Positions 19,815 through 30,307 of a DNA stretch of 64,000 bases are shown piece by piece (position 1 is the stretch's first letter; each line of letters opens with the position of its first letter). A model generated the notes under the pieces. It did not search any database and was not told the DNA's origin. It saw nothing but the letters and a program-made list of their open reading frames with translations. The stretch spans positions 118,866 through 182,865 of the forward strand of contig CAMDGF010000001.1 in assembly GCA_945897555.1 (NCBI GenBank). The letters are read 5' to 3'. The position numbers were made by a program, and so were the translations under genes. Source of the DNA: Klebsiella pneumoniae (lineage in GTDB: Bacteria; Pseudomonadota; Gammaproteobacteria; Burkholderiales; UBA3065).

Positions 19815-21098
19815 ATGACCGAGACGACCCGCCCCACCATCCTCGTTGTCGACGACACGCCCGCGAACGTGACGCTGATGAGCGGCCTGCTGCAGCAGGA
19901 GTACACCGTCAAAGCGGCGATCAATGGCGAGCGAGCGCTGAAGATCGCGTTCGGCGAGCAGCCGCCCGACCTGATCCTGCTCGACATCATCATGCCGGAG
20001 ATGGACGGCTACGAAGTCTGCCGGCAGCTCAAGGCCAACCCCGCCACGGCCCAGATCCCGGTGATCTTCCTCACCGCCAAGTCCGACAGCGAGGACGAGG
20101 CGCTCGGTCTGGCCATGGGCGCGGTGGACTACATCACCAAGCCGGTCAGCCCGGCGATCGCGATGGCGCGCATCGGCACGCACATGTCGCTCTACCGGCA
20201 CAAGCAGCGCATTAAGGAGACCTTCGGCCAGTACGTCGACCCGCGCATCGTCGAGAACCTGATCACCGGCCGCCCCGACAACGCACTCAGCGGCGAGAAG
20301 CAGGTGGTGACGGTCCATTTCTCGGACCTGGTCGCCTTCACCGCGCTGGCCGAGCTGCTCAGCCCGGCGGGGCTGGTCGGGTTCATCAACGAGTACTTCG
20401 CGGTGATGTCGGAGCCGGTGCGCCAGTACAACGGCGTCATCGACAAGTACATCGGCGACTCGATCATGGCGTTCTGGTCGCCACCCTTCTCGCCCAGCCA
20501 GAGCCAAGCCGCCGACGCCTGCCTGGCCGCGGTGGCGCAGCTCGAGGCGCTCGAGGCATTCCGCTCCCGCGTGCCCGACCTGGTTGGCCTGCGCAAGGGT
20601 GTGCCGCGCGTCGACATGCGCATCGGCTTGGCCAGCGGCGACGCCATCGTCGGTAGCATCGGCTCCAAGACCTCGCGTAGCTTTACGGTGATGGGCGACA
20701 CGGTCAACCTGGGCTCGCGGCTAGAGGGCGCCAACAAGGTCTACGGCACGCGCATCCTGATCGACGAGACCACCCGCGAGATGGCGGGAGATGCCGTGCA
20801 GGTGCGTGAGGTCGACTCGCTTTCGGTGGTCGGCAAGACCGAGCCGGTGGCGGTGTTCGAGCTGCTCGCGGCCGCCGATGCGCCCTGCCCGCTGCCGCCC
20901 ACCCTGCTTGAGGCCTACGCGCGCGGGCTCGAACTCTACCGGCGTGGCGACTTCCGCGAGGCGCAGAAGGCTTTCGCCACCTGCCTCGGCATCGCCCCCG
21001 ACGATGGCCCTACCAAGACCCTGCTGGCGCGCTGCTGGTCGCTGTTGCGCGACCCGCCATCACACTGGGACGGCGCCTGGCAGCTGGCGAGCAAGTAG
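19815..21098 (+). CDS. Response regulator with class III adenylate/guanylate cyclase output domain
   Basis: REC ILVVDDTPANVTL...LILLDIIMPEMDGYEV; cyclase VTVHFSDLVAFTALAELL, IDKYIGDSIMAFW, FTVMGDTVNLGSRLEG; C-terminal RCWSLLRDPPSHWDGAWQLASK. Confidence 0.93.
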   Translation: MTETTRPTILVVDDTPANVTLMSGLLQQEYTVKAAINGERALKIAFGEQPPDLILLDIIMPEMDGYEVCRQLKANPATAQIPVIFLTAKSDSEDEALGLAMGAVDYITKPVSPAIAMARIGTHMSLYRHKQRIKETFGQYVDPRIVENLITGRPDNALSGEKQVVTVHFSDLVAFTALAELLSPAGLVGFINEYFAVMSEPVRQYNGVIDKYIGDSIMAFWSPPFSPSQSQAADACLAAVAQLEALEAFRSRVPDLVGLRKGVPRVDMRIGLASGDAIVGSIGSKTSRSFTVMGDTVNLGSRLEGANKVYGTRILIDETTREMAGDAVQVREVDSLSVVGKTEPVAVFELLAAADAPCPLPPTLLEAYARGLELYRRGDFREAQKAFATCLGIAPDDGPTKTLLARCWSLLRDPPSHWDGAWQLASK

Positions 21099-21119
21099 TC
21101 GCCAGACGAGCGGCACCGC

Positions 21120-21479
21120 TCAGAACTTGCGGTGCGTGAGCTCGCACTTGGCCGCGGCCGCCTGCGAGAACTTGTTGGGGTCGTTGGGGTTGAGTTTGAG
21201 CACGCGCATCTGGCCGGTGGTCCGGTTGATGTCATAAAGCAGCGTGTCGTCACCGACCTTGGTGCGGAACAGGATGCCACGATCGCTCACCTGAGCCGGC
21301 TGCCAGGCGCCGCCGGTGTTGATGCGGCCGGCGTTGTCGGTCTTGCCCTGTTCGAAGTCGATCAGCCAGGTCTCGTTGCTGTCGCTGACACACGTGATGG
21401 ACACAGCCCCGGCGGCACCAGACAGGGCCGCCAGGATCGCCGTCAGCGCGGTGTTGATGCCGATGTTGCGCAGAGCCAT
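21120..21479 (-). CDS. Small exported hypothetical protein
   Basis: 119 aa, signal-peptide-like N-terminus (ALTAILAALSGAAGAVS) and two Cys in the mature part; ORF call extends upstream spuriously. Confidence 0.65.
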   Translation of the reverse strand: MALRNIGINTALTAILAALSGAAGAVSITCVSDSNETWLIDFEQGKTDNAGRINTGGAWQPAQVSDRGILFRTKVGDDTLLYDINRTTGQMRVLKLNPNDPNKFSQAAAAKCELTHRKF

Positions 21480-21540
21480 CCGCGTCCTCGTGGGGGTGTA
21501 AGCAGACACGGCAAAGATACCGGAGAGCGCGTCCGCTGGC

Positions 21541-22890
21541 TCAGCTGGCCAGCGACTCCAGCCGCAGCCGGGTGACCTGGCCCACGGTGGTGGCCAGCCC
21601 CTCGATGCGGGCGATGGCAGCGTCGATGTGCTTCTCGCGGGTGATGTGGGTGAGCAGGATGATGTCCGCTTGACCCTCGCCCTCGGCCAGATCCTTCGGG
21701 GCCGCGTTCTTTTGAGCCGCGTTCTTTTGAACCATGGCCTCGATCGAGATGCCATGGTCGGCCAGGATGCGCGCGACGTCCGCCAGCACGCCCGGCTTGT
21801 CCTGCACGCGCAGGCGCAGGTAGCAGGCGGTCTCGACCTCGCTCATCGGCACGATCGGCGTGTTCTCCAGGCGGTCGGCCTGCACCGCGAGGTGCGGCAC
21901 ACGGTGCTCCGGGTCGGCGGTGTGCAGGCGCGTAACATCCACCAGATCGGCGATCACCGCGCTGCCGGTCGGCTCGGCACCAGCGCCACGGCCGTAGTAC
22001 AGGGTTGCCCCGACGGCGTCGCCCTTCACCAGCACGGCGTTCATCACGCCCTCTACATTCGCGATGAGCCGGCTGGCCGGCACCAGCGCAGGGTGCACGC
22101 GCAGCTCGATGCCGCCCGCCACCCGCTTGGTGATGCCGAGCAGCTTGATGCGGTAACCCAGCTCTTCGGCGTAGCGGATGTCCTCGGCAGCGAGCTTGCT
22201 GATGCCCTCGATGTGAGCGTGATCGAACTGCACCGGCGTACCGAAAGCGATCGCCGAGAGCAATGTGATCTTGTGCGCGGCGTCCACACCCTCGATGTCC
22301 CAGGTGGGGTCGGCCTCGGCGTAGCCCAAGGCCTGCGCATCGGCCAGCACGTCGGCGAAGGCACGGCCGCTGTCGCGCATGGTCGACAGGATGTAGTTGG
22401 TGGTACCGTTGATGATGCCAGCGATCCACTCGATGCGGTTGGCGGTGAGGCCCTCGCGCACCGCCTTGATGATCGGGATGCCGCCGGCCACTGCCGCCTC
22501 GAAGGCCACGGTGACACCCTGCTGCTGCGCGGCGGTGAAGATCTCGGTGCCGTGCACAGCCAGCAGCGCCTTGTTGGCGGTCACCACGTGCTTGCCGTTG
22601 GCAATGGCGCGCAGCACCACGTCCTTGGCAAAGCCGTAGCCGCCGATCAGCTCGACGACGATGTCGATAGACGGGTCGTCGACGATGCTCATGGCGTCGT
22701 CGATGATGCGCACCCCCGGCATGCCACCCACCACCTCGCGCGCACGTTCGAGGTTCTTGTCCGCCACCGCGGTGATCACAATAGGGCGACCGGCGCGGCG
22801 CGCGATCTCTGCTGCGTTGCGAGCGAGCACGGTAAAGGTGCCGCCGCCGACGGTGCCGATGCCGAGCAGGCCGACGTGGATGGGGTTCAT
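21541..22890 (-). CDS. hom: Homoserine dehydrogenase with C-terminal ACT domain
   Basis: MNPIHVGLLGIGTVGGGTFTVLARN, AGIINGTTNYILSTM. Confidence 0.96.
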   Translation of the reverse strand: MNPIHVGLLGIGTVGGGTFTVLARNAAEIARRAGRPIVITAVADKNLERAREVVGGMPGVRIIDDAMSIVDDPSIDIVVELIGGYGFAKDVVLRAIANGKHVVTANKALLAVHGTEIFTAAQQQGVTVAFEAAVAGGIPIIKAVREGLTANRIEWIAGIINGTTNYILSTMRDSGRAFADVLADAQALGYAEADPTWDIEGVDAAHKITLLSAIAFGTPVQFDHAHIEGISKLAAEDIRYAEELGYRIKLLGITKRVAGGIELRVHPALVPASRLIANVEGVMNAVLVKGDAVGATLYYGRGAGAEPTGSAVIADLVDVTRLHTADPEHRVPHLAVQADRLENTPIVPMSEVETACYLRLRVQDKPGVLADVARILADHGISIEAMVQKNAAQKNAAPKDLAEGEGQADIILLTHITREKHIDAAIARIEGLATTVGQVTRLRLESLAS

Positions 22891-22946
22891 GGGGGGACGT
22901 GTCTCAGTATCTGGAGAAAGACGGGAGCCGACAGCTCCGACAGGGA

Positions 22947-24218
22947 TCAGGCCGTGCCATGCTGCCGGCGGTAGCGCGCAAAGTGTCGGTCGATGCGCGT
23001 CAGGGCCTCACGCAGATCGTCCTCGTGCGGCAGAAAGACGATGCGGAAGTGGTCCGGCGTCGGCCAGTTGAAGCCGGTGCCCTGCACCAGCAACACGCGC
23101 TCGGCCTCGAGCAGGTCGAGAATGAAGCGCTGGTCGTCGGCGATCGGGTAGACCTTGGGGTCGAGACGAGGGAACAGGTACATGGCGCCCTGCGGCTTGA
23201 CGCAACTCACGCCCGGGATACTGGTGATGAGGTCGTGGGCGAGGTCGCGCTGGCGGCACAGGCGGCCGCCCGGGGCCACCAGTTCGCGGATGGTCTGGTA
23301 GCCGCCCAAGGCGGTCTGGATGGCGAACTGCGCTGGCACATTGGAGCACAGGCGCATGCTGGCCAGTATCCCCAGGCCGTCGATGTAGTCGCGCGCGGCA
23401 CGTTTGGCACCGCTCACGATCATCCAGCCCGCGCGGTAGCCACAGGCCCGGTAGTTTTTGGAAAGGCCATTCATGGTGACGAAGACGATGTCGTCAGCCA
23501 GCGAGGCGATGCTGGTGTGCTGCGCGCCGTCATACAGCGTCTTGTCGTAGATCTCGTCGGCGAACACCACCAGCTTGTGCTGCCGGGCGATCTCAACCAG
23601 CCCCTCCAGCACCGCATCCGGGTAGACGGCCCCGGTGGGGTTGTTCGGGTTGATCAGCACAATAGCGCGCGTGCTGGCGGAGATCTTGCTGCGGATGTCG
23701 GCCAGATCGGGCATCCAGCCGGCGCCCTCGTCGCACATGTAGTGGCGCGCCTTGCCGCCACCGAGCGTGACGGCGGCGGTCCACAGCGGATAGTCCGGCG
23801 CTGGCACCAGCACCTCATCACCGCCATTGAGAAGACCCTGCATGGCCATGACGATGAGCTCCGAGGCACCATTGCCGACGAAGATCTCGTCGATGGTCAC
23901 GCCCCGGATGCCCTTCTCCTGCGCATACTGTTGAATCGCCTTGCGCGCCGAGAACAAACCCTTGCTGTCGGAATAACCGGCGGCCTCGGGCAGGTTATGG
24001 ATGACGTCCTGGACGATCTCTTCGGGCGCATCGAAGCCAAATGGGGCCAGGTTGCCGATGTTGAGCTTGATGACGCGATGGCCCTCCTCCTCCATCTCGC
24101 GCGCCCGTGCGAGCACAGGGCCGCGAATGTCGTAACAGACATTGGCGAGCTTGGCCGACTTCATGACCAGACCGGTGTTGCCGGTGATGGGTATCTCGCG
24201 GTTGATCGGAGCGTTCAT
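22947..24218 (-). CDS. PLP-dependent alanine aminotransferase, AlaA/AlaC-type
   Basis: VLINPNNPTGAVYP, LVVFADEIYDKTLYDGAQHTSIASL, MNGLSKNYRACGYRAGWM. Confidence 0.92.
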   Translation of the reverse strand: MNAPINREIPITGNTGLVMKSAKLANVCYDIRGPVLARAREMEEEGHRVIKLNIGNLAPFGFDAPEEIVQDVIHNLPEAAGYSDSKGLFSARKAIQQYAQEKGIRGVTIDEIFVGNGASELIVMAMQGLLNGGDEVLVPAPDYPLWTAAVTLGGGKARHYMCDEGAGWMPDLADIRSKISASTRAIVLINPNNPTGAVYPDAVLEGLVEIARQHKLVVFADEIYDKTLYDGAQHTSIASLADDIVFVTMNGLSKNYRACGYRAGWMIVSGAKRAARDYIDGLGILASMRLCSNVPAQFAIQTALGGYQTIRELVAPGGRLCRQRDLAHDLITSIPGVSCVKPQGAMYLFPRLDPKVYPIADDQRFILDLLEAERVLLVQGTGFNWPTPDHFRIVFLPHEDDLREALTRIDRHFARYRRQHGTA

Positions 24219-24323
24219 GGTGGGCGTGACGCGGTGACGCGGGCGTTTAGTGTCGAGCCCGTCATGATAGCCTGCTGCACACGTCCGGTCAGCCGTGCAA
24301 GCCTAAGCGCCCTCCGCCCCCTC

Positions 24324-24713
24324 ATGAAACTCCACCTCCACAACGATCCCGAGCTCTATCTCATCAGCGCTGTCGAGCCGGCCACCGAGGGGCGCCCCGC
24401 GGCCCTGCTGGTGCGAGGGCAGCGCTGGAGCGGCGCTGTGGTGCTGCAGACGCACAGCGCACCGCAAGCGCTGCCGGCGCTCACTTACGAGACGCTCGAG
24501 GAGAGACATTTTGCGGCGCTGCTCGCGCTGCGACCTGATGTGGTTCTGCTGGGCACCGGGTCGCGCCAGCGCTTTGCCCGGCCGGCGCTCTATGCGGCGC
24601 TCACCGCGGCGCAGATCGGCGTCGATTTCATGGACACGGCGGCTGCTTGCCGCACCTACAACATCCTCGCCGGCGAGGACCGGGCGGTGGTTGCGCTGCT
24701 GTTCGTCGAGTAG
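24324..24713 (+). CDS. Mth938-like domain-containing protein
   Basis: LRPDVVLLGTGSRQRFARPALYAALTAAQIGVDFMDTAAACRTYNILAGEDRAVVALLFVE. Confidence 0.85.
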   Translation: MKLHLHNDPELYLISAVEPATEGRPAALLVRGQRWSGAVVLQTHSAPQALPALTYETLEERHFAALLALRPDVVLLGTGSRQRFARPALYAALTAAQIGVDFMDTAAACRTYNILAGEDRAVVALLFVE

Positions 24714-24719
24714 ACGCGT

Positions 24720-25298
24720 TCATCGGGTCGGCGGCGGGACCCCCGGCGGCAAGCCAATCGGCTCGCGCACAGGGCCGGCGATGGCCATACCACCCATCAG
24801 TGCCAGAGGCGCCGTGTCGGCTTGCGCCGCCCAGCGCCCGCCGAGGCGCCAGGTGCCCGCGATGTCCTGCACCAAGACGTGCCAGTTGCCTTCGCCGGGG
24901 GGGCTGCTGGCGCCCACATAATCGCCATCGGGAGAGCGCTGCAGCCGCACCGTCTGGTCGAGCCCGGCGCGCGTGGGGTGCGAGAACAGCACCTCAAGGG
25001 TCTGCGGCAGGTCGACACCAGGCGCCGCTCGCAAGGCCACCCGCAGCAGATGCCCGGCAGCCTCAAAGCGCACGCTGCCGGTGAGACCCATGGCACCCGC
25101 AGCCTCCTCACGCTTGAGTACGCGATTGATGGCCTTGCCTTCCTTGTAATAATCCTCCACCACCAAGCCATCGTCGGTGCTCACCGCCAGCCAAACCGTG
25201 ACGATGCCAGCGACCACCACGACGGCAGGCCCGAGCATGAGCAGCCAGGGTGAGCGGTGGCGATACCAGGGAGCGACGGTGGGGGCGTTAAGTGACAT
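24720..25298 (-). CDS. ccoH: FixH/CcoH family protein
   Basis: Single N-terminal TM, VVEDYYKEGKAINRVLKREEAA; downstream of ccoG. Confidence 0.85.
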   Translation of the reverse strand: MSLNAPTVAPWYRHRSPWLLMLGPAVVVVAGIVTVWLAVSTDDGLVVEDYYKEGKAINRVLKREEAAGAMGLTGSVRFEAAGHLLRVALRAAPGVDLPQTLEVLFSHPTRAGLDQTVRLQRSPDGDYVGASSPPGEGNWHVLVQDIAGTWRLGGRWAAQADTAPLALMGGMAIAGPVREPIGLPPGVPPPTR

Positions 25299-25363
25299 GA
25301 CATTCCTGGAATGAATGGGTCCGGCCCCAACATCGACCGCGCAGAGCGTCCGGGGTTTCAGTG

Positions 25364-26782
25364 TCAGCGCAGGAGGAAAGTGGATCGCTCCACCACGGTG
25401 AGCGAGCGCCCGCCGTCGCGCGTCTCGACGGTGAAGCTGACATCGTGTGAGCCCGGCTCGACTTGCTCGGGGTCGATGCGCAGATAGACGGCCAAGGTCC
25501 GATGGCCGATCGCCGGCACATCGAACTCGGCACCTTCCATCGAAGCCATGTCAAGGCTGGGCAACCCCTCGGCGCTGATGCGGTAACGGCGCGGTTGCTC
25601 GTCCATATTGAATACCTTGATGCGGTAGAGGTTCTCGACCCGACCATCGGCGGTCGGGCGCGACAGCACGCTGCCCTCGCGCATCACATTCACGCGGAAG
25701 GGGTCACGCGTCAGCAACGTCGCCAACATCACTCCCACCACGGCGGCCATGACCAGCCCGTAGCCGATGACCCGCGGCCGCAGCACGTGCGTGTACCAGC
25801 GGCCCGGGGCACGCTTGCCAGCCAGCACGTTCTCGGTGGTGTAGCGGATCAGGCCGCGCGGCAACTGCATGCGGTCCATCACCTGATCGCAGGCGTCGAT
25901 GCAAGCCCCGCAGGCGATGCAATCGATCTGGAGGCCATTGCGGATGTCGATTCCCGTGGGGCACACCGAGACGCAGAAGCCGCAATCCACGCAACTTCCC
26001 AGCCCTTCGTTCTCGCCCTTGCGGCGCGTGCCGCGTGGCTCTCCGCGAGCGGCGTCGTAGGTCACGATCAGCGTGTCGGCATCGAACATCACGCTCTGGA
26101 AGCGTGCGTATGGACACATGAACTTGCAGATCTTCTCGCGCAGCCAGCCAGCGTTGTAGTAGGTGAAGAAGCCGTAAAACAGGATCGCGATCGCCTCGGC
26201 GCCAAAATCGAGCGTCGGGATGCCGGCAGTCATGACGCGGATCGGCACGAAGAATCCCGCGAAGGTGAAACCGGTCCATAGCGCAAACAGCACCCACACC
26301 AGATGCTTGGTGCCGCGGATGGCGATCTTGCGGGGCCCCAGCGGCGCCCCATCGAGCCGCCGCTGCCGCGGCCCGTCGCCCTCTATGGCACGCTCGATCC
26401 AGAGGAAGATCTCTGTATAAACGGTCTGCGGACAGGTGTATCCGCACCAGAGCCGTCCAGCGACGGCCGTGAACACGAACAGCCCGAGCGCACTGGTGAT
26501 GAGCAGACCGGTGAGGTAGATGAAGTCCTGCGGATAGAGCACCAGCGGGCCAAGGTAGAACTGGCGCGCCACCAGATCGAACAGCACCGCCTGCCGGCCC
26601 TCCCACTGCAACCAAGGCACACCGAAGAACACCAACTGGGTGGCCACCACCATGGCCACCCGCCAGTTGGCGAACCAGCCGGTGACCGAGTGGGGATGGA
26701 TGCGCAACCCATGAAGCGCCGAGTTGTCGCGCTTGGAGGGGGGCGGGCGGACCGGCGCCACCACCACCTTGGGTGCGCTCAT
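25364..26782 (-). CDS. ccoG: Cytochrome c oxidase accessory protein CcoG (FixG/RdxA)
   Basis: Ferredoxin clusters CVDCGFCVSVCPTGIDIRNGLQIDCIACGACIDACDQVM; WCGYTCPQTVYTEIFLWIERAIEG. Confidence 0.95.
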   Translation of the reverse strand: MSAPKVVVAPVRPPPSKRDNSALHGLRIHPHSVTGWFANWRVAMVVATQLVFFGVPWLQWEGRQAVLFDLVARQFYLGPLVLYPQDFIYLTGLLITSALGLFVFTAVAGRLWCGYTCPQTVYTEIFLWIERAIEGDGPRQRRLDGAPLGPRKIAIRGTKHLVWVLFALWTGFTFAGFFVPIRVMTAGIPTLDFGAEAIAILFYGFFTYYNAGWLREKICKFMCPYARFQSVMFDADTLIVTYDAARGEPRGTRRKGENEGLGSCVDCGFCVSVCPTGIDIRNGLQIDCIACGACIDACDQVMDRMQLPRGLIRYTTENVLAGKRAPGRWYTHVLRPRVIGYGLVMAAVVGVMLATLLTRDPFRVNVMREGSVLSRPTADGRVENLYRIKVFNMDEQPRRYRISAEGLPSLDMASMEGAEFDVPAIGHRTLAVYLRIDPEQVEPGSHDVSFTVETRDGGRSLTVVERSTFLLR

Positions 26783-27715
26783 CTAGCGAGCCTGGCCCTC
26801 GTTGCGCAAGCCATATACGTATCCCGCCAGCAAGTGGACCTTGGCCTCACCGAGGTGGTCGAGCTGGGCCGGCATCTTGCCGGCGCGGCCCTTGATCAGG
26901 GTCTCGACGATGCTCTCTTGCACCGACTTCTCGTCTGCACCCTTGGCATAGAGCCAGTAGCGATCGGTCAGATTGGCCGATCCGAGCAAGGGGTTGCCTT
27001 TGCCCTCGACGCCATGGCATGCGGCGCATGCCTGCAGGAACTTGGGCCCGGCCTTGGCTGCCAGTTCAGCATCGTGCTTCATGCCCGACAGGCTCATGAC
27101 GTAATGTGACATCTCGACCGCGCCTTGCGGACCGCCGACCACCGCCTCTTGCCCGCCGTAGGGCGGCATCATGGCCTGACGGCCATTCAGGATGGTCTCC
27201 TTGATCTTCTCCGGAGTGCCACCCCAGATCCAGTCGGCATCGCGCAGATTGGGGAAGCCTGTGTTGCCGCCCGCATCCGGACCATGGCACTGCGTGCAAT
27301 AGGTCAGCCACATGTGCTTGCCCATCTCCCGCGCCTCGGGGTTGGCAGCCACGTCCTCGACCGACATCGCCAGATACTTGGCGAACACTGGCCCATGGCG
27401 CTCATCGGCCTGCTTGATCTCCTGGCTGTGCTGTCCCACGCTGGTCCAGCCGAGCAGGCCGGCGTAACTGCCCATGCCCGGATAGAGCGCGAGGTAGCCG
27501 AACGCGAAGACAACAGTGACATAGAACAAGCCCTTCCACCACTTGGGCAGCGGGTTGTCGAGCTCGACGAGGGTCTCATCCCAGCGATGATCGAGTTCCT
27601 TGCCTTCGTCGGTCGGCACGTCCTGCGACTTCATCAGCAACAGACAGCCGATGGCGCTGGCGGCCACGATGAGGCCGATGTACCAGGCCCAGAAATCGCT
27701 TACAAAATCACTCAT
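26783..27715 (-). CDS. ccoP: cbb3-type cytochrome c oxidase subunit III CcoP (dihaem)
   Basis: Two CXXCH motifs (CTQCHGPDAGG, CAACHGVEGKG); N-terminal FWAWYIGLIV. Confidence 0.95.
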   Translation of the reverse strand: MSDFVSDFWAWYIGLIVAASAIGCLLLMKSQDVPTDEGKELDHRWDETLVELDNPLPKWWKGLFYVTVVFAFGYLALYPGMGSYAGLLGWTSVGQHSQEIKQADERHGPVFAKYLAMSVEDVAANPEAREMGKHMWLTYCTQCHGPDAGGNTGFPNLRDADWIWGGTPEKIKETILNGRQAMMPPYGGQEAVVGGPQGAVEMSHYVMSLSGMKHDAELAAKAGPKFLQACAACHGVEGKGNPLLGSANLTDRYWLYAKGADEKSVQESIVETLIKGRAGKMPAQLDHLGEAKVHLLAGYVYGLRNEGQAR

Positions 27716-27718
27716 CTC

Positions 27719-27910
27719 TCAATCCTTGAGGTGGCTGCCCGGGCGCGCCGACACGCCAGGCCGGTCATCGTCTTCGAGCGGGATGCGCGCGGCCTGCGAG
27801 AACGATGCCTCGCGGCGCGAGCTCCAAGCCCACCAGACGATGCCCAGAAAGCTGACAAAAGCCAGCACTGTGATCAGGCTGCGCAGATCGACCAGTTCCA
27901 TGATGCTCAA
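27719..27910 (-). CDS. ccoQ: cbb3-type oxidase subunit CcoQ
   Basis: Small single-TM protein ([23 protein letters not shown]) between ccoO and ccoP. Confidence 0.88.
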   Translation of the reverse strand: MSIMELVDLRSLITVLAFVSFLGIVWWAWSSRREASFSQAARIPLEDDDRPGVSARPGSHLKD

Positions 27911-28527
27911 CGCCCCGTCTTGAGCGCGGTGCCGAGCACCTGCAGGTAGGCGATCAACGCGTCCTCTTCGGTCTTGCCGACGGTGTCCTTCACCGCGTCG
28001 CCGATCTCGGTATCGCTGTAAGGCACACCGACCGCGCGCAGGGCCCGCATGTGAGCAGGCATGGAGCCGCTGTCGACCAGACGGTGCTGCAGCCAGGGAA
28101 AAGCCGGCATGTTCGACTCGGGCACCAGGTCGCGTGGCTGCCGCAGGTGAACGCGGTGCCAGTCATCGGAGTACTTGCCACCGACACGGTGCAAATCGGG
28201 GCCGGTGCGCTTGCTGCCCCACTGGAACGGGTGGTCATAGACGAACTCGCCAGCCACCGAGTAGTGGCCGTAGCGCTCGGTCTCAGCGCGGAACGGACGA
28301 ACCATCTGCGAATGACACGTGTAGCAGCCTTCACGCAGATAGATGTCGCGCCCCGCCACCTGCAAGGCGGTGTAGGGCTTGAGGCCCTCGACCGGTTGGG
28401 TGGTGGACTTCTGGAAGAACAGCGGCACGATCTCGACCAGACCGCCGACGCTGACCACCAGCAGGATCATGACGATCAGCAGACCCGCGTTCTTCTCGAC
28501 CAGATGATGGGTGTTGAACTTGCTCAT
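27907..28527 (-). CDS. ccoO: cbb3-type cytochrome c oxidase subunit II CcoO (monohaem)
   Basis: [48 protein letters not shown]. Confidence 0.96.
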   Translation of the reverse strand: MSKFNTHHLVEKNAGLLIVMILLVVSVGGLVEIVPLFFQKSTTQPVEGLKPYTALQVAGRDIYLREGCYTCHSQMVRPFRAETERYGHYSVAGEFVYDHPFQWGSKRTGPDLHRVGGKYSDDWHRVHLRQPRDLVPESNMPAFPWLQHRLVDSGSMPAHMRALRAVGVPYSDTEIGDAVKDTVGKTEEDALIAYLQVLGTALKTGR

Positions 28528-28537
28528 CGTGGTCTCC

Positions 28538-29968
28538 TCAAGCGTGGGCCAGCGCCGCATTGGGCACCGGCGCGTCGTTGTAGACACGCGCATCGCCAGC
28601 GGTCGCCGTCCGATAGACGTTGTAGGCCATCAGCAGCATGCCGGAGACGTAGAGCACCCCACCGAGGAAGCGGATGAAGAGGAACGGGTAGGTGGCCTTG
28701 ACCGCCTCAGCGAAGCTGTAGGTCAGCGTGCCATCGGGGTTGGTGGCGCGCCACATCAAGCCCTCGGCGACACCGGCGATCCACATGGCGGTGATGTAGA
28801 GCACGACACCGATGGTCGCCAGCCAGAAGTGCACGTTGATCAGACGCACGCTCCACATCGCCTCGCGGCCGAACATGCGCGGGATGAGATAGTAGAGCGA
28901 GCCGATGGAGATCATGGCCACCCACCCGAGTGCGCCTGAGTGCACGTGGCCGACTGTCCAATCCGTGTAGTGCGAGAGCGCATTGACGGTCTTGATGGCC
29001 ATCATCGGCCCCTCGAAAGTGCTCATGCCATAGAACGACAGCGAGGTGACGAGGAACTTGAGGATGGGGTCGGTGCGCAATTTGTCCCATGCACCGGAGA
29101 GGGTCATGATGCCGTTGACCATGCCGCCCCAAGACGGCGCCAACAGGATGAGCGAGAACACCATGCCGACCGACTGCGTCCAATCCGGCAACGCGGTGTA
29201 GTGCAGGTGATGGGGGCCCGCCCACATATAGGTGAAGATCAGGCCCCAGAAGTGCACCACCGACAGCCGGTACGAGTAGATCGGGCGGTTGGCTTGCTTG
29301 GGCACGAAGTAATACATCATCCCGAGGAAGCCAGCGGTCAGGAAGAAGCCCACTGCATTGTGTCCGTACCACCACTGGATCATGGCGTCCTGTACGCCGC
29401 CGTAGGCTGAGTATGACTTGAACAGGCCAGCCGGGATGGCCGCGCTGTTGACCAGATGCAGCAGAGCCACGGTGAGGATGAACGCGCCAAAGAACCAATT
29501 GGCGACGTAGATGTGCGGCGTGCGGCGCTTCATCAGGGTGCCAAAGAAGCTGACCGCATAGGTGATCCACACCACCCCGAGAAGGATGTCGATCGGCCAT
29601 TCGAGTTCGGCGTATTCCTTGCCTTGCGTGTAACCCATCGGCAAGCTGATGGCGGCGGCGACGATCACCGCCTGCCAACCCCAGAAGGTGAAAGCAGCCA
29701 GACCGTCGCTGAAGATGCGCGTGTGACAGGTGCGCTGTACCACGTAGTAGCTGGTGGCGAACAAGGCACAGCCACCGAAAGCGAAGATCACCGTGTTGGT
29801 GTGCAGCGGACGCAGGCGCCCGTAGGCCATCCACTCGATGCCGTAGGTCATGTCTGGCCAGACCAGTTGGGCAGCGATGAACACGCCCATGGCCATGCCG
29901 ACGATGCCCCAGACCACCGCCATGACGGCGAACTGCCGCACCACTTTGTAGTTGTAAGTCTCCTGCAT
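28538..29968 (-). CDS. ccoN: cbb3-type cytochrome c oxidase subunit I CcoN
   Basis: [34 protein letters not shown]...; haem-copper oxidase subunit I; ATG at 29968. Confidence 0.96.
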   Translation of the reverse strand: MQETYNYKVVRQFAVMAVVWGIVGMAMGVFIAAQLVWPDMTYGIEWMAYGRLRPLHTNTVIFAFGGCALFATSYYVVQRTCHTRIFSDGLAAFTFWGWQAVIVAAAISLPMGYTQGKEYAELEWPIDILLGVVWITYAVSFFGTLMKRRTPHIYVANWFFGAFILTVALLHLVNSAAIPAGLFKSYSAYGGVQDAMIQWWYGHNAVGFFLTAGFLGMMYYFVPKQANRPIYSYRLSVVHFWGLIFTYMWAGPHHLHYTALPDWTQSVGMVFSLILLAPSWGGMVNGIMTLSGAWDKLRTDPILKFLVTSLSFYGMSTFEGPMMAIKTVNALSHYTDWTVGHVHSGALGWVAMISIGSLYYLIPRMFGREAMWSVRLINVHFWLATIGVVLYITAMWIAGVAEGLMWRATNPDGTLTYSFAEAVKATYPFLFIRFLGGVLYVSGMLLMAYNVYRTATAGDARVYNDAPVPNAALAHA

Positions 29969-30097
29969 CACTCCACCCTCTCTGTCGAAAGCCGCACCTG
30001 CGGACGCCCGGGCCCCGCAGGCAGACTGGGCCGGCAGCGCCCGCAACCACCGGATGCCCCACCGATGCAGGCACGGCCACTGCGGACGATGCCTGAT

Positions 30098-30274
30098 CTA
30101 GCGCAGCTCGTCCGGCGGCGGAGCCGGCTCCGGCCGGTCGTCGTCCATGAGGACCCGGTGTCCCGGGCCCTCGAGATCATCGAACTGGCCACTGCCCACA
30201 GACCACCACAGTAGCCAAAGCACACCACCGATCAGCAACACACTCAGGGGGATGAGAATGTAGAGACTCTCGAT
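30098..30274 (-). CDS. ccoS: cbb3 oxidase maturation protein CcoS; no standard start codon
   Basis: Minus strand reads (I)ESLYILIPLSVLLIGGVLWLLWWSVGSGQFDDLEGPGHRVLMDDDRPEPAPPPDELR-stop; CcoS-like and between ccoI and ccoN; absent from the ORF track because no AUG/GUG/UUG precedes it in frame. Confidence 0.8.
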   Translation of the reverse strand: MESLYILIPLSVLLIGGVLWLLWWSVGSGQFDDLEGPGHRVLMDDDRPEPAPPPDELR

Positions 30275-30307
30275 GTCACCCTCCAGACCATGTTGCAGCG
30301 CAAGACG

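Noticed and set aside
22899-24713. 604-aa plus-strand ORF
   Set aside because: Mostly antisense to the aminotransferase; high-GC antisense frame. Only its last 130 codons (24324-24713) are a real gene.
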